DNA from: Bartonella krasnovii
Lineage (GTDB): Bacteria; Pseudomonadota; Alphaproteobacteria; Rhizobiales; Rhizobiaceae
DNA: 64,000 nt
Assembly: GCF_003606345.3 (NCBI RefSeq)
Contig: NZ_CP031844.2
Span: 1,595,001 to 1,659,000, forward strand
Reading direction: 5' to 3'
Shown: piece after piece, positions 1-9,046 of the stretch
Position numbering within the stretch: the stretch's first letter is position 1
How the letters are laid out: every line of letters begins with the position of its first letter
Translations under genes and position numbers: made by a program
Notes under the pieces: model-generated
Databases searched by the model: none
Told to the model about the DNA's origin: nothing
What the model saw: only the letters and a program-made list of their open reading frames with translations

Positions 1-981
1 AGTATTTATCATGGGATGTATCATGTTCTCACCATTGCCCTCAATGATAAAGGCCAATTCATTGAAAGCACAGAGCCTAAAATGTCTAAAGCACTAAAAA
101 CGGCTTTTCAAAATGGTATTCCGCATTCTTATATCAATAGCGCACAATTACCAACGGCTTATGATGCACTCTATAGTGCTTTACTCAGCCACAATATATC
201 ACAATCGCTTTCTTATCGTCTTATTCGTCTCCTTGCCACCAATATTGATATGAAAAGCCGAATAACCCCCAATGATCAGATCGAAATATTTTATGCCGTT
301 CCCCAAAGCGATACAGAAACCCAAAATGGCAAAAAGAAAGCAAAAAAAAGCTCTCAAAGCACTGATCCAGAAATTCGTTATATTAGTGCAACTTTTGGCA
401 ATACAACTTATAAATATTACCGTTATCAATTAAAAGACGGAAGTGTTGATTATTATGATTCTGAAGGGAAGAGTTCAAAACCTTTCTTACTGCGAAAACC
501 CACGCCTAATGGCGTTTTTGGTTCCCCCTTTGGTCCGCGTAAACATCCTATTTTAGGCTATGTGCGCATGCATACAGGGGTTGATTGGGTGGCACCAAAA
601 GGCTCACCTATTATTGCTGTAGGAGATGGTATTGTTACAAAAGTAGGTGTCACAGGCGGCTATGGAAACCATACAGAAATTCAACATGCGAATGGATATG
701 TCAGCAGTTATTCACATCAAAGCCGTTATGCACCAGATATAAAACCAGGCGTGAAAGTACGACAAGGACAAATCATTGGCTATGTTGGGACAACAGGGAT
801 GGCAACCGGCCCCCATTGTCATTTTGAAATCATTGTCAATGGTGTCAAAGTTGATCCCATGCGCATCCGTATACCCGATAGCAAAGCCTTAACCAATCAA
901 GATCTGCAAACATTCCTACAAGAAAAAAACAATATTGATTCCTTAATCAACAGTCCGATAAAACCATCCGAGGAGACTTAA
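1..981 (+). CDS. M23-family peptidoglycan endopeptidase, 5' end outside window
   Basis: The frame is open to base 1, and codons before the first ATG (base 16) are in frame, so the true start lies upstream. The visible part has an accessory region followed by a LytM/M23 zinc peptidase domain. Counting from the ATG at 16, the metal and catalytic signature is complete: HTGVD (His186, Asp190), the SYSH histidine (234) and GPHCHFEI (His267 and His269). M23 enzymes cut peptide cross-links in peptidoglycan in the periplasm; the retained zinc ligands suggest this is an active enzyme rather than an EnvC-like activator. A lysine-rich linker lies near residues 106-112. The gene ends with TAA at 979-981 and no strong terminator follows. 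Confidence 0.9.
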   Translation, partial: SIYHGMYHVLTIALNDKGQFIESTEPKMSKALKTAFQNGIPHSYINSAQLPTAYDALYSALLSHNISQSLSYRLIRLLATNIDMKSRITPNDQIEIFYAVPQSDTETQNGKKKAKKSSQSTDPEIRYISATFGNTTYKYYRYQLKDGSVDYYDSEGKSSKPFLLRKPTPNGVFGSPFGPRKHPILGYVRMHTGVDWVAPKGSPIIAVGDGIVTKVGVTGGYGNHTEIQHANGYVSSYSHQSRYAPDIKPGVKVRQGQIIGYVGTTGMATGPHCHFEIIVNGVKVDPMRIRIPDSKALTNQDLQTFLQEKNNIDSLINSPIKPSEET

Positions 982-1557
982 AGCATGGAAAGCACCATGT
1001 ACGTGTCTTTCTCACAAAAGCTTATCAATATTTTCAAAGTCTTTCAAAAATATCTAAGAGTTTAAACGACCTCAAAAGCATTTCCGCGCTTAAGAATATT
1101 CTAAAGGAGACGGATACGCAAAAAAGAGAGCAATGTTTTAAAATAGGTATAGCCTCTATCACCTTATCAAGGCGTACAGGGGAAATATAAAAAAGATAAA
1201 AGGCTGACCTTTCTTATCGTATTCTATCAGGCATCTGCAAATCGCATTCTTCTTCATCTCTTTAAAAGATTATAATTAATGATATTCGCATTAAGATAAA
1301 CACACAAATTGTAAAATGTTTGTTGAAACAAAAAGAATGATGAGGGAGCATTTTAGCAAAAAAGATCAGCGTTCAAGCCTATAATAGAAAAACAGGAGAA
1401 CCAGTTTTGGTCGAAGATTTTTTAGGAGTGAATAGAATTTGAAATATTTCCCTTGAAAGGTTATCGTAATTTATAAAAATATTTTTTTCCTCATCATAAG
1501 GCTAATTTTGAAAAATTGTCTTTTTAAAAAATGACTCATTATTTTAACGATTGATGC
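982..1557. other. Intergenic stretch without a recognisable gene
   Basis: AT-rich DNA between the peptidase gene and the kinase-derived fragment. A 26-codon open frame at 985 has no family resemblance. I see no tRNA-like or terminator-like structure. Confidence 0.5.
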
Positions 1558-1559
1558 TG

Positions 1560-1885
1560 AGTTTTGATAAAGGAATGATAATTTTTATCTCCCTTCTAAA
1601 GCAGAAGTTTGAAAAAGAGTTTTTTACTAAATTATATATAAAAGCGGCTTTACCACCACACGGGCCCAAGTCCTATCTTTTGTACTAAACTTTGACTCTT
1701 CATTCCCACGCCATCATCTTTTACAATGAGCATCAATTATCTATTGGGGCTTGAGGACCAAAGGAGATATAAATATGCCCTCTTGTTGATCAGGAAAAAC
1801 ATGTTTTAAGGAATTGCTCAGCAATTCCCCTAAGATAATTCCAAGAGTTGTAGCATCTTTTGAAGACAAGTAAGACTTTCATGAA
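1560..1885 (-). pseudogene. Decayed copy of the 3' end of the adjacent histidine kinase gene
   Basis: This stretch aligns, with many substitutions and small indels, to the 3' part of the neighbouring kinase gene at about 1990-2305. For example, the plus-strand block around 1755-1850 (GGACCAAAGGAGATATAAAT and what follows) recurs at 2187-2290. It corresponds to the C-terminal ATPase region only; no dimerisation or sensor part is present, and the frame is broken. It lies immediately downstream of the intact gene in the same orientation, so it looks like an old tandem duplication of the gene's 3' end. Confidence 0.85.
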
Positions 1886-1967
1886 TGGTGATGATTTTGC
1901 CAAGTCATCTTTATTTTCTTCTCTTGAAAACGAACAAACAAAGAGAATTTACGCCTTTAAAAATCAA

Positions 1968-3422
1968 TCAGAGATTTTTTTTGCACTCTTCGTGACCTAG
2001 TTTTGGCAAAGGAATAACAATTTTTGTTCCTCCTAAAGAAGACGTTTCAAAAGCAGGTTTTTCACCAAATTGCATACAAAGCTGTTCCACCACCACACGA
2101 CCAAGTCCTGTCTTTTGTTCTAAAGTTTGATTTTTCATCCCCACACCATCATCTTCAACAATGAGCACCGATTGTCCATTAGTTTGAAGACCAAAGGAGA
2201 TATAAATATGCCCCTCTCGTTGATCAGGAAAAGCATGTTTTAAGGAATTGGTCAGCAGTTCCCCTAAGATAATTCCAAGAGTTGTAGCATCTCTTGAAGA
2301 CAATCGACAATCTTTAAAGTCCGTGTGAATGGTAATGTTTTCACGCAATTCAAAAGGAACTGACAATTCGACATCATGCACAACAGAACTGAGAAAGTCA
2401 GCCAAGAAAGTCGTTTCCATATCATCACTCAAGCGCAAACGACGATGAGCTGTGGAAATTGTCTGAATACGATCTCGAGCAGCCCCTAAAACAGAACGGA
2501 CTTCTTCATTTTTACTCCGACTTAATTGAAGCCCCAATAAAGAAGACACCGTTCCAAGAGAGTTGCCGATACGATGACTTGCATCCTGCAACAATATTTC
2601 AACCCGTTGGCGTTCTTTCTCGGCGTGATTACGCGCTCTTTCTAATTCTTGAGTTCGTTCTTTCACACGGGCTTCAAGAGCAGCATTCTCGCTATGAAGC
2701 AGCAATTGATACAATTTTAAAGAGCGTACATCACGATGAAAACGATTAATCACAAAATAGGCAGAAATAAAAGTGCTTACAACAGAAATAATCGCTGCCA
2801 ATGTTAAAGCAGCCCGCATCAATGCGATTCCCTCACGATGTTTTTGTCGCACCACATCATCACCATTAATAAAACTTGTCATCAATTGCGCTAAACGCGC
2901 CACTTGAATCTTCTGACTTTCAGAAGAAGCAGAAGGTTGAGAAGATTGATCAGGAACCGTATCAAGAGCCTGCATATGGGCATTCATAAATTCTTTTCGT
3001 GCTTCAACCTCGCCTTTAAAAGCCGTAAACCATTCATCCCATTGCGGATGTGCATAAACAATAAGTGCGATATAATCGAGAATATCCCCCAATTCTCTCT
3101 CTGCGTTTTCAAAGCGGACTTTATCTTCTGGCTTTCGGCTTTTTGCATAGCTGCGATCAGCAACAGCCATATCAATCAGGCTGATCAGCACCAAATCAGC
3201 CTGTTCGCGCAATTCTGAACTCGTATTTAACTGGGCAACTTCTCGATCAACGGCATTGGAAAGCAATATAATAAAAACCGAAGCTAAAAGAGCCATCACG
3301 AGGGAAACAACAATTGCGGCCCATCGCCAGCGTGATATCGTTGCATCAGAAGAAGGCATTTGAGGCAGCAAATTTGTCTTTGTTGTCATAGAATTTCCAT
3401 TGGCGAACTTGAAAGTCGTCAT
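1968..3422 (-). CDS. Membrane sensor histidine kinase, HisKA_2/HWE-like
   Basis: 484 aa. One membrane segment lies near residues 33-57 and a second near 205-228, enclosing a mostly helical periplasmic region of about 150 residues. A coiled coil (about 240-280) follows, then the dimerisation and phosphoacceptor motif ASHRIGNSLGTV (His near 287) and a HATPase_c domain with N-box LGELLTNSLKHAF and G1 box VEDDGVGM. This arrangement is typical of HisKA_2 kinases, which in Rhizobiales commonly feed the PhyR-NepR-EcfG stress pathway. It lies downstream of ecfG on the same strand, about 190 bp away, so PhyR is the obvious partner by context. The start is uncertain: ATG at 3389 (residue 12) is an alternative. 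The ligand sensed cannot be read from sequence. Confidence 0.88.
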   Translation of the reverse strand: MTTFKFANGNSMTTKTNLLPQMPSSDATISRWRWAAIVVSLVMALLASVFIILLSNAVDREVAQLNTSSELREQADLVLISLIDMAVADRSYAKSRKPEDKVRFENAERELGDILDYIALIVYAHPQWDEWFTAFKGEVEARKEFMNAHMQALDTVPDQSSQPSASSESQKIQVARLAQLMTSFINGDDVVRQKHREGIALMRAALTLAAIISVVSTFISAYFVINRFHRDVRSLKLYQLLLHSENAALEARVKERTQELERARNHAEKERQRVEILLQDASHRIGNSLGTVSSLLGLQLSRSKNEEVRSVLGAARDRIQTISTAHRRLRLSDDMETTFLADFLSSVVHDVELSVPFELRENITIHTDFKDCRLSSRDATTLGIILGELLTNSLKHAFPDQREGHIYISFGLQTNGQSVLIVEDDGVGMKNQTLEQKTGLGRVVVEQLCMQFGEKPAFETSSLGGTKIVIPLPKLGHEECKKNL

Positions 3423-3613
3423 TTTTCAGTACAAAGGAAGGCAGCCTTATGGAACAAACACCAAAAACCCATAAGAGCATTTATATAGGCTTTTCTTGTG
3501 TTCCTAAGAGACATACGCCAAACATTCTGAATTTCCTCAGATACTGACTTTACTGTAATAGCTATAACGGGAATAAAAAAAACAAGGCTATTCATCATAA
3601 TTATTATGCTTTT

Positions 3614-4168
3614 TTAGCCGTTAAATGAACACAATGTACTCCCAGCAGAATAAGAATCGGGACCATAATCGGACTCACCATCGACATGAAGAAGCTCCTG
3701 TAATCGATGACGCGCCCTGCTCACACGGCTTTTAATGGTTCCAACAGCACAGCCACAAATGGCTGCAGCATCTTCATAAGAAAACCCCGATGCCCCAATG
3801 AGAATAATGGCTTCTCTTTGATCGGCTGAAAGCAGATTTAAGGCTTTTTTAAAATCCTGCAAATCAAGTGTTCCATATTGAGAAGGATGAACCGCAACAT
3901 TTTGGGTAAAGACGCCGTCGGTATCTTGAACTTCTCTCCCCTTTTTGCGCATTTGGCTATAAAATTCATTGCGTAAAATCGTAAAAAGCCACGCTTTGAG
4001 ATTGGTTCCCATCTCAAAACTTTCTTGCTTAGCCCATGCTTTCATCACCGTATCTTGGACCAAATCTTCGGCTTTATCGTGCTTACCACTTAAAGAAACA
4101 GCAAAAGCACGCAGAGCCGGCAACACCAAAAGGAGTTCTTGTTTAAAATTTTTAGCGCATTTTGACAT
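3614..4168 (-). CDS. ecfG: ECF sigma factor of the general stress response, EcfG type
   Basis: Sigma region 2 contains the characteristic KAWLFTILRNEFYSQMRKKG block, and region 4 ends with GCAVGTIKSRVSRARHRLQE, the DNA-binding helix-turn-helix. In this family the sigma factor is held by the anti-sigma factor NepR and released when phosphorylated PhyR captures NepR; it then transcribes stress genes from GGAAC-type promoters. The gene follows nepR directly. I prefer the ATG at 4168, 7 bp after the nepR stop; an in-frame ATG at 4192 would overlap nepR by 17 bp and add eight residues. Family membership is clear from the motifs and the neighbours nepR and phyR. Confidence 0.92.
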   Translation of the reverse strand: MSKCAKNFKQELLLVLPALRAFAVSLSGKHDKAEDLVQDTVMKAWAKQESFEMGTNLKAWLFTILRNEFYSQMRKKGREVQDTDGVFTQNVAVHPSQYGTLDLQDFKKALNLLSADQREAIILIGASGFSYEDAAAICGCAVGTIKSRVSRARHRLQELLHVDGESDYGPDSYSAGSTLCSFNG

Positions 4169-4175
4169 AAAGGAT

Positions 4176-4379
4176 TCAAACCTTTTCCACATTGTTTAAG
4201 CCAAATTGCTCTGCGCGCTCTAACTTTTCTAAAAGCTCGAGCAAACGCCGTGGTAGCGCTTCTTCTTGAATTTCCATGTAAAATTGGCGTAATTTTCGTG
4301 CTATCTCACTGTTAGTCCCGAGCAGATCATCTCCAACTTTAAAGTGTGTGGTGAGATTTTTTTCATCACGGTCGTTCAT
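4176..4379 (-). CDS. nepR: NepR anti-sigma factor
   Basis: 67 aa, acidic and helical, with the core IARKLRQFYMEIQEEALPRR typical of NepR. NepR binds EcfG and blocks it from core RNA polymerase; phosphorylated PhyR acts as a sigma mimic and sequesters NepR. The gene is the first of the minus-strand nepR-ecfG unit and diverges from phyR across a 166-bp gap, the standard Rhizobiales arrangement. The frame ends in ...NNVEKV just before the ecfG start, so translational coupling is likely. Confidence 0.9.
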   Translation of the reverse strand: MNDRDEKNLTTHFKVGDDLLGTNSEIARKLRQFYMEIQEEALPRRLLELLEKLERAEQFGLNNVEKV

Positions 4380-4460
4380 TTTTCATCCCCCTAATCCATA
4401 TAATATAAGTAGCGCCGCGAAGAATTTTTCGCCTTATGGTTGTAAATATGGCTGTGGGTA

Positions 4461-4490
4461 AAAAGTTCCATACAAATCGGAACTTTTTTA
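4461..4490. promoter_or_regulatory. Inverted repeat with two GGAAC boxes between nepR and phyR
   Basis: AAAAGTTCC at 4461 and GGAACTTTT from 4479 form a near-perfect inverted repeat with a 9-base loop. Each arm carries GGAAC, one per strand, the -35 element of EcfG-type promoters, and it sits centrally in the divergent intergenic region. I do not find a good CGTT -10 element 16-17 bases downstream of either box. The plus-strand arm ends in six T, so a terminator-like hairpin is an alternative reading. Confidence 0.45.
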
Positions 4491-4545
4491 TCTGTTGAGA
4501 ATTTCAACCAACAAAATGCTTGAAAGGTCAAAGGAGTTATAAATT

Positions 4546-5340
4546 ATGTCATTATCAACGCGCATTGCCCCGCATCTTCCCTATCTTCGGCGTTTTGCCC
4601 GTTCTGTTACAGGCAGCCAATCCTCTGGCGATGCTTATGTATCAGCGATGTTAGAAGCCCTCATTGCCGACATTTCCATTTTTCCTCAAAAATCCAGTGA
4701 CCGGATTGGTACCTATTGGCTTTTTTGCCATCTTTTTGACCAAACCACCCCGAATATCCCTGAGCCTCTGCCACAATTTGGTCTTGAACAAAAAACCAGT
4801 GCCAAATTATCCTATCTAACCCCCCGTGCGCGCCAAGCATTTTTGCTCATTGCCGTTGAAGGATTTAATGAACAAGAAGCCAGCGAAATCATGAATCTAG
4901 ATACGAAAGAGTTTCGTAAGCTTCTCAACCAAGCCTCGATTGATATTTCTCAACAAATTGCTACAGAAGTGATGATTATTGAAGATGAGCCTCTTATTGC
5001 GCTCGATATTGAGCAAATGGTAGAAAGTCTAGGTCATCATGTTGTGGGTATAGCACGCACGCGTGATGAAGCTGTGATCATGTATCATAAGAAAAAGCCA
5101 CGGTTGATTTTAGCGGATATTCAATTAGCCGATAACAGTTCAGGCATTGATGCGGTCAATGAGATTTTGAAAAATGATCGTATACCGGTGATTTTCATCA
5201 CAGCTTTTCCCGAAAGATTACTGACTGGCGAGCGTCCAGAACCAACTTTTTTAGTGACCAAACCTTTTAACCCAGATATGGTAAAAGCGCTTATTTCGCA
5301 GGCTTTATTTTTTCAAGAAAATGCTTCTAAAGCGGCTTAG
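4546..5340 (+). CDS. phyR: PhyR response regulator (sigma-like domain plus receiver)
   Basis: 264 aa. Residues 1-135 form an ECF-sigma-like domain (LTPRARQAFLLIAVEGFNEQEASEIM resembles region 4). Residues 141-264 form a receiver domain with acidic pocket E146/D147, phospho-acceptor Asp191 in LILADIQLAD, Thr219 and Lys239 in VTKPF. In this family phosphorylation exposes the sigma-like domain, which binds NepR and frees EcfG. It is preceded by a good ribosome site (AAAGGAG) and followed 19 bp later by an HWE kinase gene, its likely cognate kinase. All switch residues are intact. Confidence 0.95.
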   Translation: MSLSTRIAPHLPYLRRFARSVTGSQSSGDAYVSAMLEALIADISIFPQKSSDRIGTYWLFCHLFDQTTPNIPEPLPQFGLEQKTSAKLSYLTPRARQAFLLIAVEGFNEQEASEIMNLDTKEFRKLLNQASIDISQQIATEVMIIEDEPLIALDIEQMVESLGHHVVGIARTRDEAVIMYHKKKPRLILADIQLADNSSGIDAVNEILKNDRIPVIFITAFPERLLTGERPEPTFLVTKPFNPDMVKALISQALFFQENASKAA

Positions 5341-5359
5341 AACAAAGTAAACCTCTTTT

Positions 5360-6376
5360 ATGATCGTGATGCCTCTTTCAAAGTCGCCCATAGACAGATC
5401 TCATATGAACGCGCTCATGCAAGCGATTCGTGGTGCTGATATTTGTGTTCTCTATCAGTCCACAAATCTGGTTTATTTATGGGCTGAAAACTTGCCACAT
5501 CATTTACACCATAAATGGCGGATTGGATGTCGTGACAGCGACTTTTTTTCGCTTGACCTTGCAGACAATATGGAAACCATTAAATTGCAGGTTTTAGCCA
5601 ATGGCAAAATGCAAACCGTTGAAGCACGTTTTGAAGATACAAGCAAACAAGAGATTTGGTACAAGTTTTCTATTGATTGCCACCGCAATGATAACGGAGA
5701 CACCATCGGTATTATTACCACCGGTGTTAATATTTCTGGCTTACGCCGGCGCGAACAAGTTCTTAAAATTCTTCTTCGCGAAGTCAGCCACCGCTCTAAA
5801 AATCTTCTAGCGATCATTCAAAGTATTGCCAGCCAAACAGCCCGCTATACTGAATCTCTTCAGGTTTTTTTACGCAAATTTCAAGGTCGTCTTCATTCTC
5901 TTTCTCATTCTCAAGATCTGATCACCGATTCCGATTGGCGTGGCGCCCAATTTCGGGAATTGGTTCAAACGCAAGCGTTTGGCTATCTAATGAAAGAAAC
6001 AGAACGTTTTTCACTTGAAGGTGTTGATCCTTATCTTTTTCCCAATGCCGCTTTGCATATTGGTTTGGCTTTTCACGAATTGATCGTTAATTCTCTTTCT
6101 TTTGGAGCCCTTTCCCAAGAAAAGGGCTACGTCTATGTAGGCTGTAAAATCGAAAGACAACTGAATGGCAAAACACATCTACTCATCACTTGGAACGAAC
6201 ACTTTGATGAATCCGCCACCCTTCCAGAAAATGATAAAAAAGCTTGTTTTGGCAGTGCAGTTCTTGAAAAAATTGTTCCTATTTCTGTCAATGGTTCAGC
6301 TTCCTTCAAATGGACAAAAGAAGGGATTGTTTATTGCCTTTCTGTTCCTGATACGTATTTTGATATTTTTTCTTAA
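5360..6376 (+). CDS. Cytoplasmic PAS-HWE sensor histidine kinase
   Basis: 338 aa with no membrane segment. The N-terminal 130 residues look like a PAS-type sensor ending in the usual GIITTGVNISGLRRRE linker. The HWE dimerisation motif follows (VSHRSKNLLAIIQSIASQTA, phosphoacceptor His), then the HATPase part with GLAFHELIVNSL and the diagnostic W-x-E in ITWNEHF. HWE kinases of this layout phosphorylate PhyR in related bacteria, and the gene is directly downstream of phyR in the same direction. There is no LOV cysteine motif that I can identify, so light sensing is not supported. Translation starts at ATG 5360 or ATG 5369. Confidence 0.88.
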   Translation: MIVMPLSKSPIDRSHMNALMQAIRGADICVLYQSTNLVYLWAENLPHHLHHKWRIGCRDSDFFSLDLADNMETIKLQVLANGKMQTVEARFEDTSKQEIWYKFSIDCHRNDNGDTIGIITTGVNISGLRRREQVLKILLREVSHRSKNLLAIIQSIASQTARYTESLQVFLRKFQGRLHSLSHSQDLITDSDWRGAQFRELVQTQAFGYLMKETERFSLEGVDPYLFPNAALHIGLAFHELIVNSLSFGALSQEKGYVYVGCKIERQLNGKTHLLITWNEHFDESATLPENDKKACFGSAVLEKIVPISVNGSASFKWTKEGIVYCLSVPDTYFDIFS

Positions 6377-7163
6377 AAGAGCCTTTAAAACCATAACCGT
6401 CTTTTTTTTCAGCAAAATTTCTAACCTGTTGCGTCCTTTTTATCCAGCACAAAGATATTTTTCCCCTCGCAAAAAAACTAACAATGAAAATCCCCCAATC
6501 AAAGCTCCTTACCATTGTCCATCAACGAACATCCCTCCCATAACTGCTTCTTTTTTTTAAACAGAAACCCAAACGATGAAGAACAAGCCGTTTCAGCTTT
6601 TTATACACCCAATCAAAGCGGGCCTATTCCCCCTCTCTTTTTGTATCATTTTCTTGTATCATTTTTGCACTTATCTTACCTTTTTATTTTGAAAAAATGA
6701 CAGAATTTCAAAAGATAAAGCCAACCATCACGCTTCAGAGCTTGACGGAGCTTAAAGCATCTATGACAAAATCAATAAACGAATAAATATTACACAACTC
6801 TAATGCTTTTATTGATCGTATTCTGGATCTTTTTCTTCACACAAAAGAAAACATCCAAAACAGAAGATACTTTTCTCTTCACACACTTTTTTAATATTTC
6901 TCAATACCTCCAAGCTCATTTCAAAAACAGTGTCTGTAAAGAGGGTCCTCTCCCCCGTAAAGTGAACCATACAAGCCCTCTCCCTTCATAACCCTTACGG
7001 ACTAAAAGCAGCCATTGGGCATCATTATACCGGCCATAGAACAAATCCATTATATTTTCCTGTACAACAAACCTTTGACATTAAAGAACATTCACAAGAG
7101 ACATTTTTAGTATTTTTTTCAAATATTTTTCCCACCGGTTTAGCCCCCAGGCTTGGCTTTTTA
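6377..7163. other. Intergenic stretch without a recognisable gene
   Basis: AT-rich and T- or A-run rich. Short open frames here (for example 6515-6700 and 6803-6991) have skewed composition and no recognisable motif or ribosome site. Confidence 0.5.
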
Positions 7164-7269
7164 GGAACGGTTTGGAACGGTTTGGAACGGTTTGGAACGG
7201 TTTGGAACGGTTTGGAACGGTTTGGAACGGTTTGGAACGGTTTGGAACGGTTTGGAACGGTTTGGAACG
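7164..7269. repeat. 10-bp tandem repeat (GGAACGGTTT), about 10.6 copies
   Basis: Perfect head-to-tail copies of GGAACGGTTT run from 7164 to 7263, followed by GGAACG. The unit is one DNA helical turn long. The minus-strand open frame through it (reading VPNRSKPFQT repeats) is a by-product of the repeat. It lies about 90 bp upstream of the next plus-strand gene. Confidence 0.97.
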
Positions 7270-7358
7270 AAAAAACTTTAAAAACGTTTAACAATCAAGA
7301 AGCTCTAAGCTGACAAATTGGATCCTACGTTGTCAATTACTCATTTGGAAAATATTTT

Positions 7359-7724
7359 ATGAATCCCTTTGTTTTTATTCTCTTATTGGTTTCATGTACG
7401 GATGATTTTAACAGTTGTTATTCCAATAATACCATGGCAAAAATCTATCCAACGGCTCAAGCCTGTGAACAAGCCATGGTGCCATCTACAAAAAAGTTCG
7501 CATTTTATGGACAACAAATTTTTGCCCAATGTATAAACGTACATCCCAATTTACATCAACAAAAAGTAAAATTGATCTGGTCTGTAACAAACCACGGAAA
7601 TTTCCTGCTTAAAAGCCAAAATATCAATGACAAGAGATCAACAGTCCACACAGAAGACATTTTACCAACATTGCCTTCTCTTCTGCATTCTTCTTCCACA
7701 AACCTCTTGCACAAAAAACTTTAA
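7359..7724 (+). CDS. Small cysteine-containing putative secreted protein
   Basis: 121 aa. A short hydrophobic N-terminus (NPFVFILLLVSC) could be a signal or lipoprotein-like peptide. The mature part has spaced cysteines in the pattern C-x8-C-x13-C-x20-C, with YPTAQACEQAM resembling small periplasmic proteins of Rhizobiales. The last 45 residues are low in recognisable structure and may be drifted. It is followed 44 bp later by another small membrane protein gene on the same strand, so the two may be co-transcribed. Function unknown. Confidence 0.6.
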   Translation: MNPFVFILLLVSCTDDFNSCYSNNTMAKIYPTAQACEQAMVPSTKKFAFYGQQIFAQCINVHPNLHQQKVKLIWSVTNHGNFLLKSQNINDKRSTVHTEDILPTLPSLLHSSSTNLLHKKL

Positions 7725-7768
7725 ACGCATAAACCCATCAGATCTGAAAAAAATAATTAATAGAAGAC

Positions 7769-8215
7769 ATGATGGATAATAAGCCAATGCCCCCCTCAAA
7801 AGCCCCTCACACAGAGCAAAATTCTCTGCCCCAAGATCTCCCCCTAGATCCTGCTGTAGAGCGGGTGAGAAAAAAACTAATGGGTTTAATGATGATTTCC
7901 GTTTTAATAACGCTCTTCCTCATTCTAACCGTCCTGTTTTTAATCGTTTATAAAGTTACAACGGGATCAGCACCAAAACAAACAGAGCTCTCTTCCTCCC
8001 ACAGCGAAAATACACACGTTATCCACCACACGCTCTCCCTGCCGAAAAAAACACAGATTTTGTCGCAAAGCCTCACAGACAACAATATTGTTCTGAAGAC
8101 TTTAACCCCTGAGGGACAAACAAAGTTTATGATTTACAATTATCATACCGGTGCACTGATTGCCGTTCTTTCTATTGAAACGACAGAAGAAATATCAACG
8201 ACAATAGCTCATTAA
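7769..8215 (+). CDS. Single-pass membrane protein of unknown function
   Basis: 148 aa. A proline-rich cytosolic N-terminus precedes an RVRKK basic cluster and one strong transmembrane helix near residues 37-63 (LMMISVLITLFLILTVLFLI and following). The C-terminal region, about 85 residues, is probably periplasmic. It ends in a beta-rich segment (DNNIVLKTLTPEGQTKFMIY). The layout resembles small inner-membrane proteins conserved in Rhizobiales, but I cannot assign a family with confidence. No catalytic motif is visible. Confidence 0.65.
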   Translation: MMDNKPMPPSKAPHTEQNSLPQDLPLDPAVERVRKKLMGLMMISVLITLFLILTVLFLIVYKVTTGSAPKQTELSSSHSENTHVIHHTLSLPKKTQILSQSLTDNNIVLKTLTPEGQTKFMIYNYHTGALIAVLSIETTEEISTTIAH

Positions 8216-8250
8216 GCAAGTCAATAACATCACCGGCTTACACAGCATGT

Positions 8251-8328
8251 TTGAGGTATTTAAACATTTCCCTCTGCTTCAAGATAGGACCACTTGGACG
8301 ATGACGCATTTTTCTCCGTTTCCCTTCA
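8251..8328 (-). pseudogene. Decayed copy of the 3' end of the DUF4167 gene
   Basis: The plus-strand text GAGGTATTTAAACATTTCCC, then a CTCTGCTTCAAGAT block and a TTTTTCTCCGTTTCCCTT block, matches the 3' end of the DUF4167 gene (about 9038-9110) with several substitutions. Only the last 25 codons or so are present and the reading frame is lost. Confidence 0.75.
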
Positions 8329-8330
8329 CT

Positions 8331-8437
8331 CTACTCTAAGCCAAGAGATAATCTCTTCCTGCTTCTCTCTCATTTATGAAGTTGCTCATGAAAACGCAAA
8401 GAATGAAAACACAAATGAAAGTGCAAGAAACCACACC
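8331..8437. repeat. 107-bp direct repeat, copy 1 (copy 2 at 8881-8987)
   Basis: The block starting CTACTCTAAGCCAAGAGATA is repeated 550 bp downstream with a single difference (GTGCAAG versus ATGCAAG near the end). Copy 1 follows the decayed DUF4167 end; copy 2 precedes the intact DUF4167 gene end. It is non-coding as far as I can see. Confidence 0.95.
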
Positions 8438-8880
8438 TTCTTAAGGACAAAAATTCAATCTATTGATTTATAATGACCATTTTTTGTATGCTAAACGAGC
8501 GCTTCAAATACCTTAAAATTCTCTCATTCCAACGCTCTTCATGATGAAGCTCATCAAAATTATTTTCTCACACATCACAGCAAAGAAGCCTATGCATAAA
8601 AAGCTCTCTTTATGAACTGGATTTCAAAAGCCAAAGGGAAAGACTGTGCAACATTGATAATAAAAGCAAGAATGCCCAATTTGTACCTTTTATTCAGCAA
8701 AAGCGATTGATGACTTTCACAGCCATAGCCTTCCCGGTAAGTAAAATAGACTAGAGTACATTGAGAAAAATCAAACACCACACGTACATCAACTAAGCAA
8801 CCTATCCTTCATAAAAGAACAGCCTCTTAAAATACACAAACGCGGCTTTTCTCCATTCCCCTCATCTCTTCCAAGTCAAC

Positions 8881-8987
8881 CTACTCTAAGCCAAGAGATA
8901 ATCTCTTCCTGCTTCTCTCTCATTTATGAAGTTGCTCATGAAAACGCAAAGAATGAAAACACAAATGAAAATGCAAGAAACCACACC
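8881..8987. repeat. 107-bp direct repeat, copy 2
   Basis: Near-identical partner of 8331-8437. The high identity against a decayed surrounding points to a recent duplication or gene conversion. Confidence 0.95.
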
Positions 8988-9046
8988 TAGATACCCTCAC
9001 CATACTAACAATACCATAAATACTTAATACAGCCTTTTTAAGGTAT

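Noticed and set aside
7025..7294. Minus-strand frame with VPNRSKPFQT repeats
   Set aside because: It is the translation of the 10-bp tandem repeat; no ribosome site and no non-repeat domain.
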